Shown: in pieces, positions 50,129-63,525 of the stretch
Numbering within the stretch: the first letter of the stretch is position 1
Layout of the letters: each line of letters starts with the position of its first letter
Notes under the pieces: model-generated
Seen by the model: only the letters and a program-made list of their open reading frames with translations
Told to the model about the DNA's origin: nothing
Database searches by the model: none
Translations under genes and position numbers: made by a program
DNA from: Microcebus murinus
Taxonomy: Eukaryota > Chordata > Mammalia > Primates > Cheirogaleidae
Length of the DNA: 64,000 nucleotides
Assembly: GCF_040939455.1 (NCBI RefSeq)
Contig: NC_134113.1
Span: 16,974,501-17,038,500 of the forward strand
Direction of reading: 5' to 3'

Positions 50129-50993
50129 GTACGTGCTTGTGGATTTTTGCATGTTTTATACCAGGAACTATTGCTGAGATTATAGGCAGGCAACATTTAT
50201 TGAATACGTATTTTGTTTGTGTTACACCACTTTTCTATTTCAGAGAGCTAATCTCAGTGAATAGTCATTTGTATAAATTCTGCAGTTGCCGAGTATTTTT
50301 GTATAATTTTTCTTTTTTATGTCTCTTTTTTGGGATATCTTGTTATTAGTCATGAAAGAGGAACCTTATATACATACAAAAGCATTGCTAGGTGAGACAG
50401 GTGTACTGTCTTCCTATATTAATTATTTTGGCCTTTCTAAATGTAGGGATTTGATCTCAGACAGAATGAGAAGGGTAACCTCAGTTATAAGGAACAGTGC
50501 ATTACTTATGTGATTATGAAAAAACTAAGGCATGTGATTAGGAAAAAGACCACAATGTTAAACCTCACAATTCTTATCATTTCTTTTCCTGATAAAAATA
50601 AATGTGATTATTGACTTTTGAATGAAGATCAAAATGCCTAGACTTGTAATACCAGTGGTAGAACTCTAAAGGAATAAATAAAATTAAAGCATTCTGATAC
50701 TTTAAGAACTTTATTTTTCTCTTTTGTTTTCCCTCTGTTTTTATGATAGATAGTAAAGTCTGACCAATGTTCTTCATAACAAGTTTTTATCAACCACCTT
50801 TCATTTAGTATATATCATGGGAATTTCAAAAATTAAATGAATTATAACTAGTTGAAATTTATTTTTAGCAATTGAATTTTATGCAGATAGTATGAAGTGT
50901 AACTACAAAATAATCCTCACATGTTAATAACTGTGACCTATTGCTAACCAAAATATGATTTTGTTTTAATGACTTTTACATTTTATATTACAG
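50129..50993 (+). other. Intron, 865 bp
   Basis: The shortest intron here, AT-rich. I recognise no young repeat, gene or RNA in it. Confidence 0.85.
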
Positions 50994-51142
50994 GAGTAAA
51001 TAATAAGTCTGCCCAAGTACTACTGCTTTTAGTGATTCCTGGACATTTAATTTTCCTCTACACTATTCATTTGATGAAAAGTGGTCATACTTCGTTAACT
51101 ATAATCTTCATAGTAGTATACTTATTTGCTGCTGTGTTACAG
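50994..51142 (+). CDS. SLC41A2: SLC41A2 internal coding exon (last recognised in window), 149 bp
   Basis: Lies only 865 bp after the previous exon, with acceptor tttatattacag and donor cag|gtaaga. It enters in phase 1 and leaves in phase 0, with 49 full codons: [20 protein letters not shown], then [15 protein letters not shown] and [14 protein letters not shown]. Two strong membrane helices flank the conserved loop MKSGHTSL. The family continues with a segment containing the second GD motif and the C-terminus. I did not find that sequence in the remaining 12.9 kb, so the next exon is probably beyond the window. Reading through the donor would add only six codons before a stop. Confidence 0.94.
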
Positions 51143-52699
51143 GTAAGAGTTAAAACTTTTTGAAATCTCTTTTATGCTTAAGCTGCTATAAAAGTATAAT
51201 TATGTAAATCTAAAAACACATACCATATTTTAACATTTCAAAACTCAACTGAATACCTTTATATTGATTTGATCCTCTTAAAACACATAAAGCTCAGGAC
51301 TACTTGTAATATGATCTGGATATAGAACCTTCAGATTTCCTATTTCCTAGATTACATGTCTTTCCTCATTTGGTTCTCTTGTTTTGTGCTAACACATCTT
51401 CCAATAGATTCCTGAGAAAAAGAGGGCATGGTAGTGAATGTTTGAGCCTTTGCATGTTATAAAATACTTTATTCCACCCTATCATAGGTTGATTAGATGT
51501 ACAATTCTGTTTCTTTTAGAATTTTGAAGGAATTGTTTCATTTTCTCCCATTACTATTGAAAACAGGCACCATTCTTACTCCTGATCCCATTGTACATAA
51601 CTCCTTTTATCTCCTGGAAGCTTGCAAAATCCTGTTTTTTTTACTTACTCTTCTTAAATTTCATCTTGATGTACCTTGGGAGTTCTTAAATTTCATGCTG
51701 ATGTATCCTGGTATGGGTGGGTTTTGTCTATTTGACCCTTTCAGTCTAAAAACTCATGGTCTTCAGTTCTAGGGAAATTAGATTATTTCTTTGATTTTTT
51801 CTCTCTTCTTTCTTTCTGGAATCTTATTATTTGATTCCTGGAACTCTTGCATTACATTTCTTATCTTTTCTTATTCTCTTTTTTTGTCTTCTTTCTAGGA
51901 CATTTCCATGCCTTTCTAAGTGTTTTCTTTGTTGTGTTACTGAGGTTTTTGGAGAGAGTAGAATATTCAACTTGTCATCTTTATGTGGAAGGCTTTTAAT
52001 TTAAAATTGAAGAAAATTGCTTTTACTTTCAAAATGTGTGATCAATGTAAAACATGTACAAAATTTTTAAAGTAAAGAGTACTGAAAGGTTCTACCTTTT
52101 CAATCCCATTCCTTAGAGATAATAATCACTTTGAAATATTTTAACTGTTTCTTCTGTATTTATCTATAACTTTTAAAATAATGTGTCTAAACTTCTAGTT
52201 TACTATTAATCTCCTTTAGACTTTTGCTAATAAAAGTTGAGGATTGGGCGGCTGCTATAATGTCCCATCTTTCCCATATAGTTATATCACAATTTTTTGT
52301 TAAATTAATCATCAGTGTTTGAATTATTAGGCCTTTGTGTACACTGTTTATTATACAGTCAGATAATTTACTATATTTACTCTTTTTTGTGTGTGTTTTC
52401 TTGGGGTTAAGAATCACATCCTTTTACATTGCATCATTTTTCATAAGCCCATCTTTTTTTCCAACTATTTCAGCTTTATTTTGTCTTCTTGGGCATAGTT
52501 TCTTGCTAAACTCTGTAAATTTGGTACTTTCTACAGTGAGAAACCATAATCCCTTAAGAGATGGATTCAAATAATTCTTTGAAGAGATCGCATTTCAATT
52601 TGGATTTGAGGAGTTTTGCATATGGGAATGAGGCTAGAGGATAGGTATATGGACATTGTTCCATTAAAAACATTGCATGGATGGTAATGATGGTAATGA

Positions 52700-52815
52700 A
52701 ATTAGCTGGTTTTTATAGTGTTTCCTGTATGCCAGTCCACTGCCTAAGTGCTTTACATGTATTGATTCACTTATTTCTCACAAAATTCTATGAGACTTGT
52801 TCTATTGATGTAAAT
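52700..52815 (-). repeat. MIR fragment, antisense
   Basis: 'tgtatgccagtccactgcct' and 'agtgctttacatgtattgat' match the MIR complement start. Confidence 0.5.
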
Positions 52816-53246
52816 CAGTGATTTTCAAAGTTAGAGTACATGCAAAACAATGCATTATATGTAGGAAGAAAAGAGTAAAACTTCATTTGTTTAAAATGTC
52901 TATTTTCTTCTGTTTTTAGTTTGCTTAGTAATAAACATAAGCCCAGTATTAAATATGCTTAAATATTTTATACTGAGAGAGCTGTATAATCTAAAACTTT
53001 TGGAGACTATTGAGTTAAAACATAGAGGCAAGAAAACAGCTAAGCCAGAGAAAGTAGTTCATATATAGGATCTATCTAAGAGGAGGGAGTAGATGAGATA
53101 AGGTTGAAAAGGTAGATTAGGGCTGGTATAGAAAAGCCTTAAATGCCAGGTAGAGGGGATTAGAATCTATTCTTCAAATAACAAAACCCTTTTATGTTTT
53201 ATAGTGCCTTAGATTTTATTAAAAGTCACCTATCAAATCATTTATT

Positions 53247-53511
<265 letters not shown>

Positions 53512-54194
53512 TATTCATTCATTTATTTGTTCACTAAACCTTTATTCTACTAGCCACATATATGGCTTTTAAGTCCCAGGAGGAATAAATTCAGAACCTA
53601 TCTATACTCAAGGACTTGTAGTCTGGAGGGAAGACTACTACATGAACAAATAATTATAATGTAATATAATATAAATGCTGGGTATAGCTATATATAAAGT
53701 GCTTTCAGAACTTGAAAGAAAAAGCAGCTAACTACTTTAGGAGTAATATTTTTCTACTGTTCAGGAATGACAAAATTTATATCAAATGCTTTTTTACTAC
53801 TGGCTACTTTCATTGCTGTGTATAATATGGTCATTCATTATCATTTATGTTTGGTGCTGTTCTCTATGTGTTATGAAAAGGATGCAGTCTTCAATCCTGT
53901 GGGAAATATTCAGAGACTAGTCTTTGGACTGCTGATAAACACGCCATTTCCAGAACATGTTCCTATTTGTAACTCTTTCTCAGCCTTATGGGTTGATTTG
54001 AAGTTTATGTTAGTGGTTCTGTGCCAACATATTATCATGTATCATTTCATTTAAGTCAATGAAGGATATAAATAATTTTTATGAGTTTATAAAAAATTGG
54101 ATTTCAACCTATATTAACAGTATACCTACATACCCTTTTTAAACCTCTGACCTAAATTCCCTCCAGTGAAGGTTGAAAAACTGGAGTTAAGGGT

Positions 54195-54340
54195 AATTAT
54201 TAGTCTCTCTGTGTCTCAGTTACTCCCTCTGTAAAATGGAAACAATTATATTATCTACTTCATAGGCTGTTTTGAGGATTGAGTTACTTGCATAAAGTTT
54301 GCTACATTGTAGATGTCAGCAGATGCTGTTTTTGTTCCTA
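54195..54340 (+). repeat. MIR SINE, sense
   Basis: 'tgtgtctcagttactccctc', 'tgtaaaatggaaacaattat' and 'tttgaggattgagttacttg' are MIR text. Confidence 0.7.
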
Positions 54341-54416
54341 TTAAACCTTGAACTATACATGGTGTGCCATTGATCTCTGAATGACAACTGAAAAATATTT
54401 TTTCTTTGTCTTACAG

Positions 54417-54602
54417 TGTTGGCTGAATTTTCTTGTGTCTTTTACAACTTTCATTTTTATAGGTTTTACTTTTTATTTTATCTCCGAGAATCAGATCTCT
54501 GCCAGAGTAGATCTTTGCATTTGCAGCCTGACATTGTACATTATTCCAATGGAATACTTAGAATCGGATTGTAAATTCTCAGATCAAATCCTCATCCTCT
54601 GA
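54417..54602 (+). other. Possible alternative terminal exon of SLC41A2 (speculative)
   Basis: A pyrimidine-rich tract ending tttctttgtcttacag precedes a frame that is open for 61 codons and then stops (tga). It is in phase 0, the phase required after the 51142 donor. The predicted peptide starts CWLNFLVSFTTF and has a hydrophobic first half. It does not resemble the normal SLC41 C-terminus, and I see no canonical AATAAA just after it. It could easily be chance in AT-rich intron. Confidence 0.15.
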
Positions 54603-54954
54603 CATTAACACACACAAACATATACATAAGCAGATGCACACACACCTCTTTGAAGTTTAGTTAAAAGATCTTGACCTTCCCCAGCCCTCTTTCATCAATT
54701 CAAAGATGAACAGAATGAAGAAATAACTATTAAAGGCAAAGAATCTTTGGCCACTTAAGACTTACCTTTGAATGTACTTTACTTGATTGGTTTCCTTTTT
54801 TGATCTGGGTTAAATTTATATTCAAAGCCTCGGTCCTAGCTCTTACTCACATTTTTTTCAGTCCACACTTCTCCTCTCATCCCTAATCTCTACATTTTGA
54901 TATGAATGTTAAACAGTAAGGTTTTCTAATACATGTTTAATTTCTTCTGTCTGG

Positions 54955-55025
54955 ATTCCTACCTCCTGGAGGGTTGAGACCATGCCTTTTTCTCTTTGGT
55001 ATTCTCTACAGGACTTGATATAATG
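54955..55025 (+). repeat. L2 3' end fragment
   Basis: 'ctcctggagggttgagacca' and 'ctacaggacttgatataatg' resemble the L2 3' end. Very short and diverged. Confidence 0.4.
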
Positions 55026-55223
55026 GGTTATTTTTGAATTCTTGGTGTTTTGCTTTCTTCCCAGAGTAATATTCTTTGAAGAGCCTCCCCACCAATTCCC
55101 CAGTCAACTAAATGAAGGGAATCCGTTTGAAGGAAACTTGCACTTATTATAATGACATAATAATAATCATTTGCAGCACTTTCGCATTTACTCAGATGTC
55201 ATCTCTTCCTGGAAGCCATTCTT

Positions 55224-55510
55224 TTTTTTTTTTTTTTTTTTTGAGCAGAGTCTCACTTTGTTGCCCAGGTTAGAGTGAGTGATCCTCCTACCTCAGCCTC
55301 CCGAGTAGCTGGGACTACAGGCATGTGCCACCATGCCCGGCTAATTTTTTGTATATATATTTTTAGTTGGTCAATTAATTACTTTCTATTTTTAGTAGAG
55401 ACAGGGTCTCACTCTTGCTTAGGCTGGTTTCAAACTCCTGACCTCGAGCAATCTGCCCACCTCGGCCTCCCAGAGTGCTAGGATTACAGGCATGAGCCAC
55501 TGCACCAGCC
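55224..55510 (-). mobile_element. Alu SINE with internal deletion, antisense
   Basis: Target duplication tggaagccattctt (55210-55223) versus tggaagctattctt (55511-55524). About 50 bp of the right arm between 'gagtgagt' and 'gatcctcc' is missing. Confidence 0.93.
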
Positions 55511-55569
55511 TGGAAGCTATTCTTGAATATCTGATTTGGTCTGAGTGGCCTTATTCTCTTATTTCCCAA

Positions 55570-55730
55570 AGTCCACTGTGAATATCATTATCCTAGCTTT
55601 TCCTGTATCATCTTGACATTCGTGTGTCATTTAGAGAAAGGATCTTTGTTTTACTCATTTTTGTATCTCCAACACCTACCCCTGTCCCCACCCAGTGCTC
55701 AGTTAATGTTTGTTAAACTGAATGACTGTA
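55570..55730 (+). repeat. L2 3' end, sense
   Basis: 'agagaaaggatctttgtttt' through 'cagtgctcagttaatgtttg' and 'actgaatgactg' match the L2 3' end. Confidence 0.55.
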
Positions 55731-55959
55731 TCTTGCTAGCTCCATCTCCTCTTACAGTGGAAAGAGGAAAAAATTTTATAACTGTCTTTAGATACCAGAA
55801 ACCCCAGAAGAACTAAAACAAAAATCTAAATTTTATTCTGATTGCTTTCAGTAAACACCAATTTCCTTTCTTTCAGTGACATAGTATTCACTATGAAAGG
55901 CAATGAAAAATAAAATGCAAACCCCCACAAATTTTAACAATGATCTGTTAAAAATTATA

Positions 55960-56150
55960 AGGTTTTACTGAAATGTTTAGAGAGATGAAATTACTTGACA
56001 TCTAGGGAAACAAAAGGGTAGGGGTAAAATTGGCCATGAGTTGATAATAGATGAAGCTGAGTGATGGTAGGTGAGAGTGGGTGGAATTAATTTATGCTAT
56101 TCTGTCTACTTTTGTGTATGTTTGAATTTTTCTATAATAAGTTTTTAAAA
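55960..56150 (+). mobile_element. Old L1 3' end, sense
   Basis: 'gccatgagttgataatagat', 'gtctacttttgtgtatgttt' and 'gaatttttctataataagtt' are typical of L1M/ME 3' ends. Confidence 0.6.
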
Positions 56151-57454
56151 TTAAGGTTTTAACTTTTAGAGGTTAACATAGGAATTTTTTCACAGCATAT
56201 CAGCTCTCTAATTTTGGTCTTGTAGCTCACTAGGTATTTCTTAAGTGAAAAGTAAAAAGTTAACTTGAGCTTTTGGGATTTGGAATGATTGAGTTAATTT
56301 CTTATTTTTCCCTTGGTGTACACTAACTTCATTTCTGAAACTTTCTTAAATTAAAAAATCTACTTATATGTCACAAATTACATTGTTTGGGGTACTTATG
56401 TGTCTTGCAATTAGGTACAAAGAAGACTATCAATCAAGCATACTGACAGTCTCTTGAGCAAAGAAGGAACCGCAGTACATCTTGGTTCATTTCCTTATTT
56501 AATTTAAGGCCTCTACTAGTTCCCCTTTGTGTTAGAAGTCCTGAATATTCATCCTTTGTTTGCGAAAAAAACATAAACCTGTCATCTCGTTGGATGATAT
56601 GTCCTACAAGACGCAAAAAAGATTGCCCCTAGACAAACTGGAAGGGGAGAAAAAAGAGAATATAATTGGATGAGTGATCTCAAATGTGAATAAGTCTGTT
56701 ACCATTCAAGTCTCATTATTCTTATAGTCCACCATTATTTCACTCATTTGACTAAAGACAAAAACAAAAAAACCCTTTTGTTTTACTATTACAATTTTCC
56801 TTTTTATTATGGTGATTATAGGTACATATGAAGTATATTAATATTTTTTCTGCTATAAAATATCCCAATGGGAAAAGAAAAATGAGACTTTCCTAGCCCT
56901 TCAATTCAATAGCCCTAGCCTATTTAATTCCAACAAGGCTTTTAATATAATTGGTAAACAATGCATTAAAACCATTTCTAAACAAAATTTTTAATTCTCT
57001 ATTTTAGGCACTGATTATTTGTTACAGAAAATTAGATTATTAAGAACTCTACTAAAATTCTAGCAGCACCAAATTCCATGAGAAATTCATTGTGAAAGTT
57101 TGGTTGTGCTAGTCACTATACAAAAGATATAGAAGATATTGTTCCTTCCCTAAAGGTTCTTCTCTTAGTTGTAGAAGAGTAGCTTAAATTCATGAAATAT
57201 CTAGAGAAGAGCCTTAGACTTACTTTCTTATAGCAATATCTTCCTCTGTAATTTCAGAATCAATTAAACTTTTTGCATATATCTGACTTTAATTTTTTGA
57301 AAGTGCTTTTAATAGATTCTTTTTGGAGGAGAGATCACAATATGTTTTAGCTGCTGAGAAACACAAATTAATATCAACAAATATAAAACTGCTCAAGTTT
57401 AGTGATCTGAGCCACTTTTCCAATCTATATAAGAGTTTCAAAATTTAATAGCAA

Positions 57455-57670
57455 ATATTTCTATAGTATTTTTTACGAGCCATGCACTATTTTAGTCACT
57501 TTACACACATGAACTGATTAAGTTCTCACAATAGCCCGGTAAGGTAAGTTCTATCATTATTTCCTACTTACAGATTGAGGCAGTTGACACAGAATTTAAG
57601 CAACTTGTCCAGGTCCACACAGCAAGATGGAGTCTGGCTGCCGAGTCTACACTCCTTGACACTATGCTTT
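57455..57670 (-). repeat. MIR SINE, antisense
   Basis: 'ttacacacatgaactgatta', 'acttacagattgaggcagtt' and 'ggtccacacagcaagatgga' are MIR complement. Confidence 0.7.
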
Positions 57671-58099
57671 GCTCTTAGGGAGGCTCATAGTTTTTAGGAT
57701 GGCAACTTCTAAAAGTTTATAGCTTGTCTTTTCTCTCTGGTTTCATTAGATGTTCACATTTCTTCCAGCCAGGTGTTTTGCCTCAGAAGGATATTTGTTC
57801 CACAGAATCTACAAAGAGTCTATGCCTACTGAAGTCAAGTAGGAATCCAATCAAGGATAAAAATATGTCACGAGTGGTCTGAGAGGAGAACAAAGTGCTA
57901 TGGAAGTTCAACAATGGAAGAGTTTTTTCTATGTGGGGAGGGAAGTTTTATAGTGGATAAAATTTTGCTGGAATCCATAGAAAATGCCATATCAGAAAAA
58001 AGGAGTAGCATTAGGTAAATGAGAAAACTCAGGCTATTTATGGAAAATAGCAAGAAATTTCCTGGAACATAGGGCTTATGAGAGGGAGTAAAAAGAGCT

Positions 58100-58232
58100 A
58101 GGCCGAGTGGCATGCACCTATAATCCCAGCTGCTGGGAGGCTGAGGTGGCAGGATTGCTTGAGCCCAAGAGTTTGAGACTAGCCTGGGCAACATAGCAAG
58201 ACCCCATCTCAAAAAATTTTTTTTTAATAAAA
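58100..58232 (+). mobile_element. Free Alu monomer (FLAM-like), sense
   Basis: 'aggccgagtggcatgcacct', 'gaggtggcaggattgcttga' and 'cctgggcaacatagcaagac', then a T- and A-rich tail. Only one arm is present, as in fossil Alu monomers. Confidence 0.8.
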
Positions 58233-58404
58233 AAGAAGGGAAGTGATTAAAAATCAGGTTAAAAATTACAGGTTGTGGCAAGATCATGAAGGAGCTTGAA
58301 AAACAGACGAAAAGTTTATTCTATAAAACAGTAATTTTCAACTTCTTTTCCACTCCCACCAGACTTGAGAGATCTGATACATTCCTCTGATGCAGTGTGA
58401 GATA

Positions 58405-58600
58405 GTTTGTAAGGGCTCAGGCTCTGGCTTCCACCACTCATTACCCGAGTCACCTTAGACCAAGTCACCTCTTAGGGATTGTGTTTTCTCATCTGTAAAA
58501 GTAGGCTAAGAATAGACCTACCTTGTGTGTTGTTATAAGGATGAAATGAGGTAATGCATGTAAGGTACTATTATTGTCCTCATTATTGCCTTATTATTTT
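58405..58600 (+). repeat. MIR SINE, sense
   Basis: 'gtgttttctcatctgtaaaa', 'gttgttataaggatgaaatg' and 'ggtaatgcatgtaaggtact' are MIR text. Confidence 0.7.
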
Positions 58601-58799
58601 AATATCATCAGTAGCTGTGGATTACTGGGACAATGAGTCTCGTAGGGTGACAGGGAATCAGAACCTATGGAACAAGCATTGAGTTCTACCATGATTTTGA
58701 TACCTCACTGTATTCCTTGGAGTCACTCTAGATAAGGAGGAATGTAGTGCTATGGTGACAATGTGAGCATATTGGAATTCCAAGATAACCACCCAGTAG

Positions 58800-58960
58800 C
58801 TGAGCAAGTTAATTAGCTTAGGCTTGGGCAAATTACTTCATTCCTTGGAGTCTTATTGTCTTTGCATGTAAAATGAGGATAATGCTTCCTTTTTGCACAG
58901 TAGTTGTAATAGTTAAGTAGTTGGCACATAGTAGGCCCTTACTAAATGGTGTGGTTATGT
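58800..58960 (+). repeat. MIR SINE, sense
   Basis: 'cttgggcaaattacttcatt', 'tgtaaaatgaggataatgct' and 'ttggcacatagtaggccctt' are MIR text, second copy within 0.4 kb. Confidence 0.7.
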
Positions 58961-61779
58961 CTTTCTTATCGATACCCTTTAACTAAATCCTATTCCCAGA
59001 TGGCATTTCAAAGGAAAGCTAAGCAGCCAGGAATTTTAACAGGTTGCCTGATCTTATTCACATTCTATTCTCTCTCCTCAGGAATTGAATATGCAAGATT
59101 CTAACTAGAAAGTAAGGATCTCTTTATTCTTTCCATGTGACCGTTCTGCCTCTGTCTCTTAATTGGTTTCTGTCTGTCAGCTTGGGTTGAGGGAGAAGTG
59201 TGAAGAGAATGACAAAGGAGATGTCAGGGGAAGATGTATGGTTCCTAGAATTTTTTTTTCTAGGTGTGAAAACATCTACTGTAACTTTGGGAGCTGTTTA
59301 CCTTAAGGTAGGAACTTGAAGCAGATGAATTTTTGAAATTCCTTTTTAAAAGCCTTGTGATAGTGTTTTTGTGATGCACTAGTGTGATTTTGTTATTGGA
59401 GCTTAGGTTGTAGACTAAGACATAGACTTGAGACACTTTTCTAAATCCATATTTATGATTGATTCTTTAGATAGGTATGCTTGGGCCACAGGCCAGTAAT
59501 GCACAGAAGACGAAATGACAGTATGCCTTTTTGGAAGCACAGCGTGCTGGATCCTTGTGTAACAAGGCCTTGGGAAAGGGAGCTCTTCTCAGTCTTGTCA
59601 AGCCTGATGAAGATGAAGGTAGAACCAGAGAAGCTGAGCCATCGTTTCTCAAATGCTCTCCCTAGGATGTTGCTGCCTCTGCTCTGAGTCCTGCTGAGAT
59701 TGCAGACATGATTTAGAGGAATTTTCACATCATCTACAAAAAAAATCTTATAACATAGCCATGTGAAAGCACTTAATTGAAAAGCATAAAAACCATTACT
59801 CAGGAATTTGCCAGAATAAAATCTTAGTTGACTACGACCCCAGGATATTCACCCCCAAAATACTGACCTGAATGATTCTATAATTTAAAAGTTTTAGCTA
59901 TTTTAAAAAATAAATATTAGCACCATGTTACCTTTTAATTTTAAAGGTAAATGTCTATATTAGCTCAGCATAAGAAAGGTAATCTAAATTGTTATTTTTG
60001 TACTATATAAGGAAATGTATTGAAGCAAAGAAGCTTCCAGAGATATTTGGATTTATTAAAAGAGAAGCTTAAAGGGTATCAAAGTATAATGAGACCATCA
60101 CACAGTCTCTGAAATAAAAAGCCAATGTTGAATTTTTACTCACTATTGTAAGAGAGCTATACTTACACCAGGCACAAGCAGAGCAATCTATTGATCTTTT
60201 GTAGGGCTTTAAGGAAGCATGACTTTAGGAATTGGCAGACGTTCAAAAGCATGAGTAGTTTGTTGTCATCTGTAGCAGTATGGTTATCTGGGTGTTGCTG
60301 CTGTTTGGTTGGCCCTCAAGGGTGTGTTTATTGGAATGGATTAGTTCCTAATTGGCTACTTCAGAAACAAGGACCGTCATGGATTGGCTAGCTTCTAAAG
60401 CTTGTTCACGGAGGCAAGTTTATTGATTGAATGAATTTAAAACCAGTTCTGGTGGCTACTTGTTACCATGACTAAAGAACAATCAATTTTTTTGCAAAGG
60501 AAAATGGGAACTTTTTATTCCCAACCTTTGTACTTCACACAATTAAAACTGCAGAAGAAATCATAAGAATTGCCCAGACCTTTACCTCTGCTGTTGATAC
60601 TCCTTGAAGATGAGATTTCATCTGTAGAGAACTGATTTTCAGTTTGTGTCAATCAGCATTATTTTATTTTATTATTTTTTCTTTTTTTTTTTTTTTTTTT
60701 GTCTTTGAAACATTTGTTGAGACATCTGCCAGACGGTAGCTGTGCAAAAAAACATTTGAGACTTTGGACAATAAACATTAAATGACTGTGAGACAAATAA
60801 GAATAATTAGAAATATTTTAAGAAGGGATCTAGAAGGTACTTTGCTACCAAGACATAAGATTTTTGAGGCCTGATCAAGAAAACAAGTTTCAATGATTCC
60901 CTAGGTAGCTAGGCTGTACTTTTTTTTTTTTTTAAATCTCATATATAGATAGTTTCATTTCACCTGTAATGTTAATTCAGGTATAGCACAAAGTGTTAGC
61001 AATGGTTTTGGTTGGCCAAAAGAAAGTCCAAAGCATTCTATTGTCTATCACTATTATCTAATAACTGTAATGACATGGGTTAACACAATTAATTGTGCCC
61101 CTCCGGCTTAGACTGTGATCTCTAAGACTGTGATCTCTAAGTGAGAAGCACATTTTCCTTGACAATCTCGAATTGTCCAACTCCTGTTGATAGGATTGAT
61201 AATTTTAGGAATGTGTTCTACCTGTTATTGTTTTCCCAGAAAGGATAGAGTCCTTTCTGGGACCATCAAGGGTGTTGGGGAGTCATATCCTTGGATTGGC
61301 TTAATAGCGCCACAGAACAATTAGGCTTGTTCATGGGTTGGCATTAAAGAACCTAATTTCTACATAGGCAGAAAGAGCCAGGGGTTGCACAAGAGATATG
61401 ATCAATAAAGATGGGAATGCAAAGGATAATGAGATATATAGAAAAATTTGTTCTGATGGTCTTGGGTGGAAGCTAGGTCAAGTTATCTCTTTGTTCTGAG
61501 AATCTCGGGTTAATAGTTAATTGCCTTGGATCATCTGCTTCTGAAGGTACTCTGCAGAACCTCTGTTTATGTTCTCTAATGAATGTTACCATCCAGCTCT
61601 GCTAAGGTAGCTTCCATTTTTTAAGAGGATTGTAGAGGATGTCGCCAGTTCAGGCTCATCCAAGGATTATGTTTTATTCAGTAGCCTCACACCCAGCCCC
61701 TGTCTGGCACAGTAACTATTTGTAAAATGAATATTCAGTTCTGTATTACTCTTAGATTATTTTAGGCATTTGAGTTATG

Positions 61780-61905
61780 TTTCCTCATTTAGATTCTGAT
61801 ATCTTGTTGAAAGCAATAGCTGTGTCTTATTCCTTGAATGTTCCATAAATCTTATCACAGTATTTTCTATGTTAATGTAAATAAATATTTGTTAAATTAG
61901 ATGCA
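61780..61905 (+). repeat. L2 3' end, sense
   Basis: 'gaaagcaatagctgtgtctt' and 'aataaatatttgttaaatta' match an L2 3' end. Confidence 0.5.
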
Positions 61906-62085
61906 AGATATGTTGAGTATACTTTATATGGGTAATAGGATAAACACTTGACAAGGTTCCTTATCTAAAAGAGATAACAGATCAGTTGGGGAAACGAAAC
62001 ATACACATAAAACAATTTGAAGATACATTTTAAAAAGTAGAACTACATGCTCGAAAAGTACAAATAAAATATGCAATAAATGACT

Positions 62086-62422
62086 GCAGTCCTGCAGTGC
62101 TTAACAACAGGGATATGTTCTGAGAAACATTAGCCAATTTCATCATTGTGCGAACAGCATAGAGTGTACTTACACAAACCTAGAGGGTATAGCCTACTAC
62201 AACCTAGGCAATATGGTATAACCTATTTCACTGAGGCTATAAACCTGTACAGCATGTTACTGTACTCAATACTGTAGGCAATTTTGACACAATGGTAAGT
62301 TTTTGTGTATCTAAATTTCAAAAAGATACAGTAAAAATACAGTATTGTAATCTTATGGAACCACCATTGTATATGTGGCCCGTAGTTGACCAAAACATCA
62401 TTATTTGGAGCATAACTATACT
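62086..62422. mobile_element. Tigger-like nonautonomous DNA transposon
   Basis: Contains 'agagtgtacttacacaaacc', 'tagagggtatagcctactac', 'ctgtacagcatgttactgta' and 'ttgtgtatctaaatttcaaa', recognisable from a common primate Tigger MITE (MER8-like, name uncertain). Ends are approximate. Confidence 0.7.
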
Positions 62423-62849
62423 TAAATATTACAAGGTTGATAATTTTAACATCTTATCCACTTAAATAGGACGCTAAACTTTATTGGAAGTACATAAAGT
62501 TTCACAATGAAGTGCTGTACAGCAGGGATAATGAATGTTCTACAACTCTACACAATATATTTACAACAATGTTGTGAATCTTCAAATAAAAGCAAAAGAA
62601 GCCAGACACAAAAAGAGTACATACCGTACAATTGCATATATAGTAAGTACAGAAATAGGCATAAAAAGTTGAATAAAAGGTAAATGAAGTTTGGTAACTA
62701 ACTTCTGCCAAGGTAAGAACTGAGTTAAAGTAGGGAGAATTGTTGTGCCTTATACTTTGAAAACTGGCTGGTAGGTGGTTAGGATCAATCTTTTTTCCCC
62801 CCTCATTTGACAAATCGTTGTTCTTAAATACTTTATTTAGAAACACAAT

Positions 62850-63005
62850 ATGAACTAATATTTATTAAGTGTTTCTTAATTGTCAGACAATATATACTTT
62901 ATTTATATTATCTCATTTATCCTTTCAGCAGTATATTGTCTTCCCTACTTTCCAAGTGACAAATCTAAGAAACTAAAAGCTTAAAAAACTTGCCCAAAGT
63001 GATAC
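62850..63005 (-). repeat. MIR SINE, antisense
   Basis: 'aatatttattaagtgtttct', 'ttatctcatttatcctttca' and 'aaacttgcccaaagtgatac' are MIR complement. It is immediately followed by a Tigger-like element. Confidence 0.6.
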
Positions 63006-63010
63006 ACATT

Positions 63011-63358
63011 CAGCCCTCTGTATCCGTGGGTTCCACATCCATGGATTCAACCAACAGTGGATCAAAATATTTGGTAAAAAGAAATTTCACAAAGTGTCAA
63101 AAAGCAAAACTTGAATTTGCCTCATGCCAAGTACTACATTAAATCCATGTGAATGAAGTGATGTGTTGGCATTGTGTTAGGTACTATAAATAATCTAAGG
63201 ATGATTTAAAGTAACAGGAGGATATGCGTGGGCTATATGGAAATACTGTGCCATTTTGTTATATATAAAGGACTTGAGTATCTGCAGGTTTTGTTATCCA
63301 TGGATTTTGGTATCCAAGGGAGGTCCTGGAATCAATCCCTCACAGATTGTTAGGGATA
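63011..63358. mobile_element. MER2-like Tigger DNA transposon
   Basis: Starts cagccctctgtatccgtggg with 'ttccacatccatggattcaa'. The other end has 'atggattttggtatccaagg' and 'aggtcctggaatcaatccct', the MER2-type Tigger inverted ends. Confidence 0.8.
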
Positions 63359-63525
63359 AGTAGGTAAGTAAGTAGTAAGTAAGATTTGAACTTAGACTCG
63401 TATCACTCCAAAGCCTATGTTCTATCTCTCTCTCACAGGATAAGTAAGAGGATTGAGAACAACCCGGTTAATTCCATTATTTGTTAATTGAGGGTGACAG
63501 GAAGAATTCCTATATTCTAGAGTAG

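Noticed and set aside
57898..58287. 129-codon frame on the - strand
   Set aside because: Its middle is the complement of the Alu monomer at 58100-58232. Alu-derived frames are common artefacts.
60660..60760. Long T-run followed by unique sequence as a processed pseudogene on the - strand
   Set aside because: No target duplication and no recognisable mRNA 3' end were found, so it is left as a simple T-tract.
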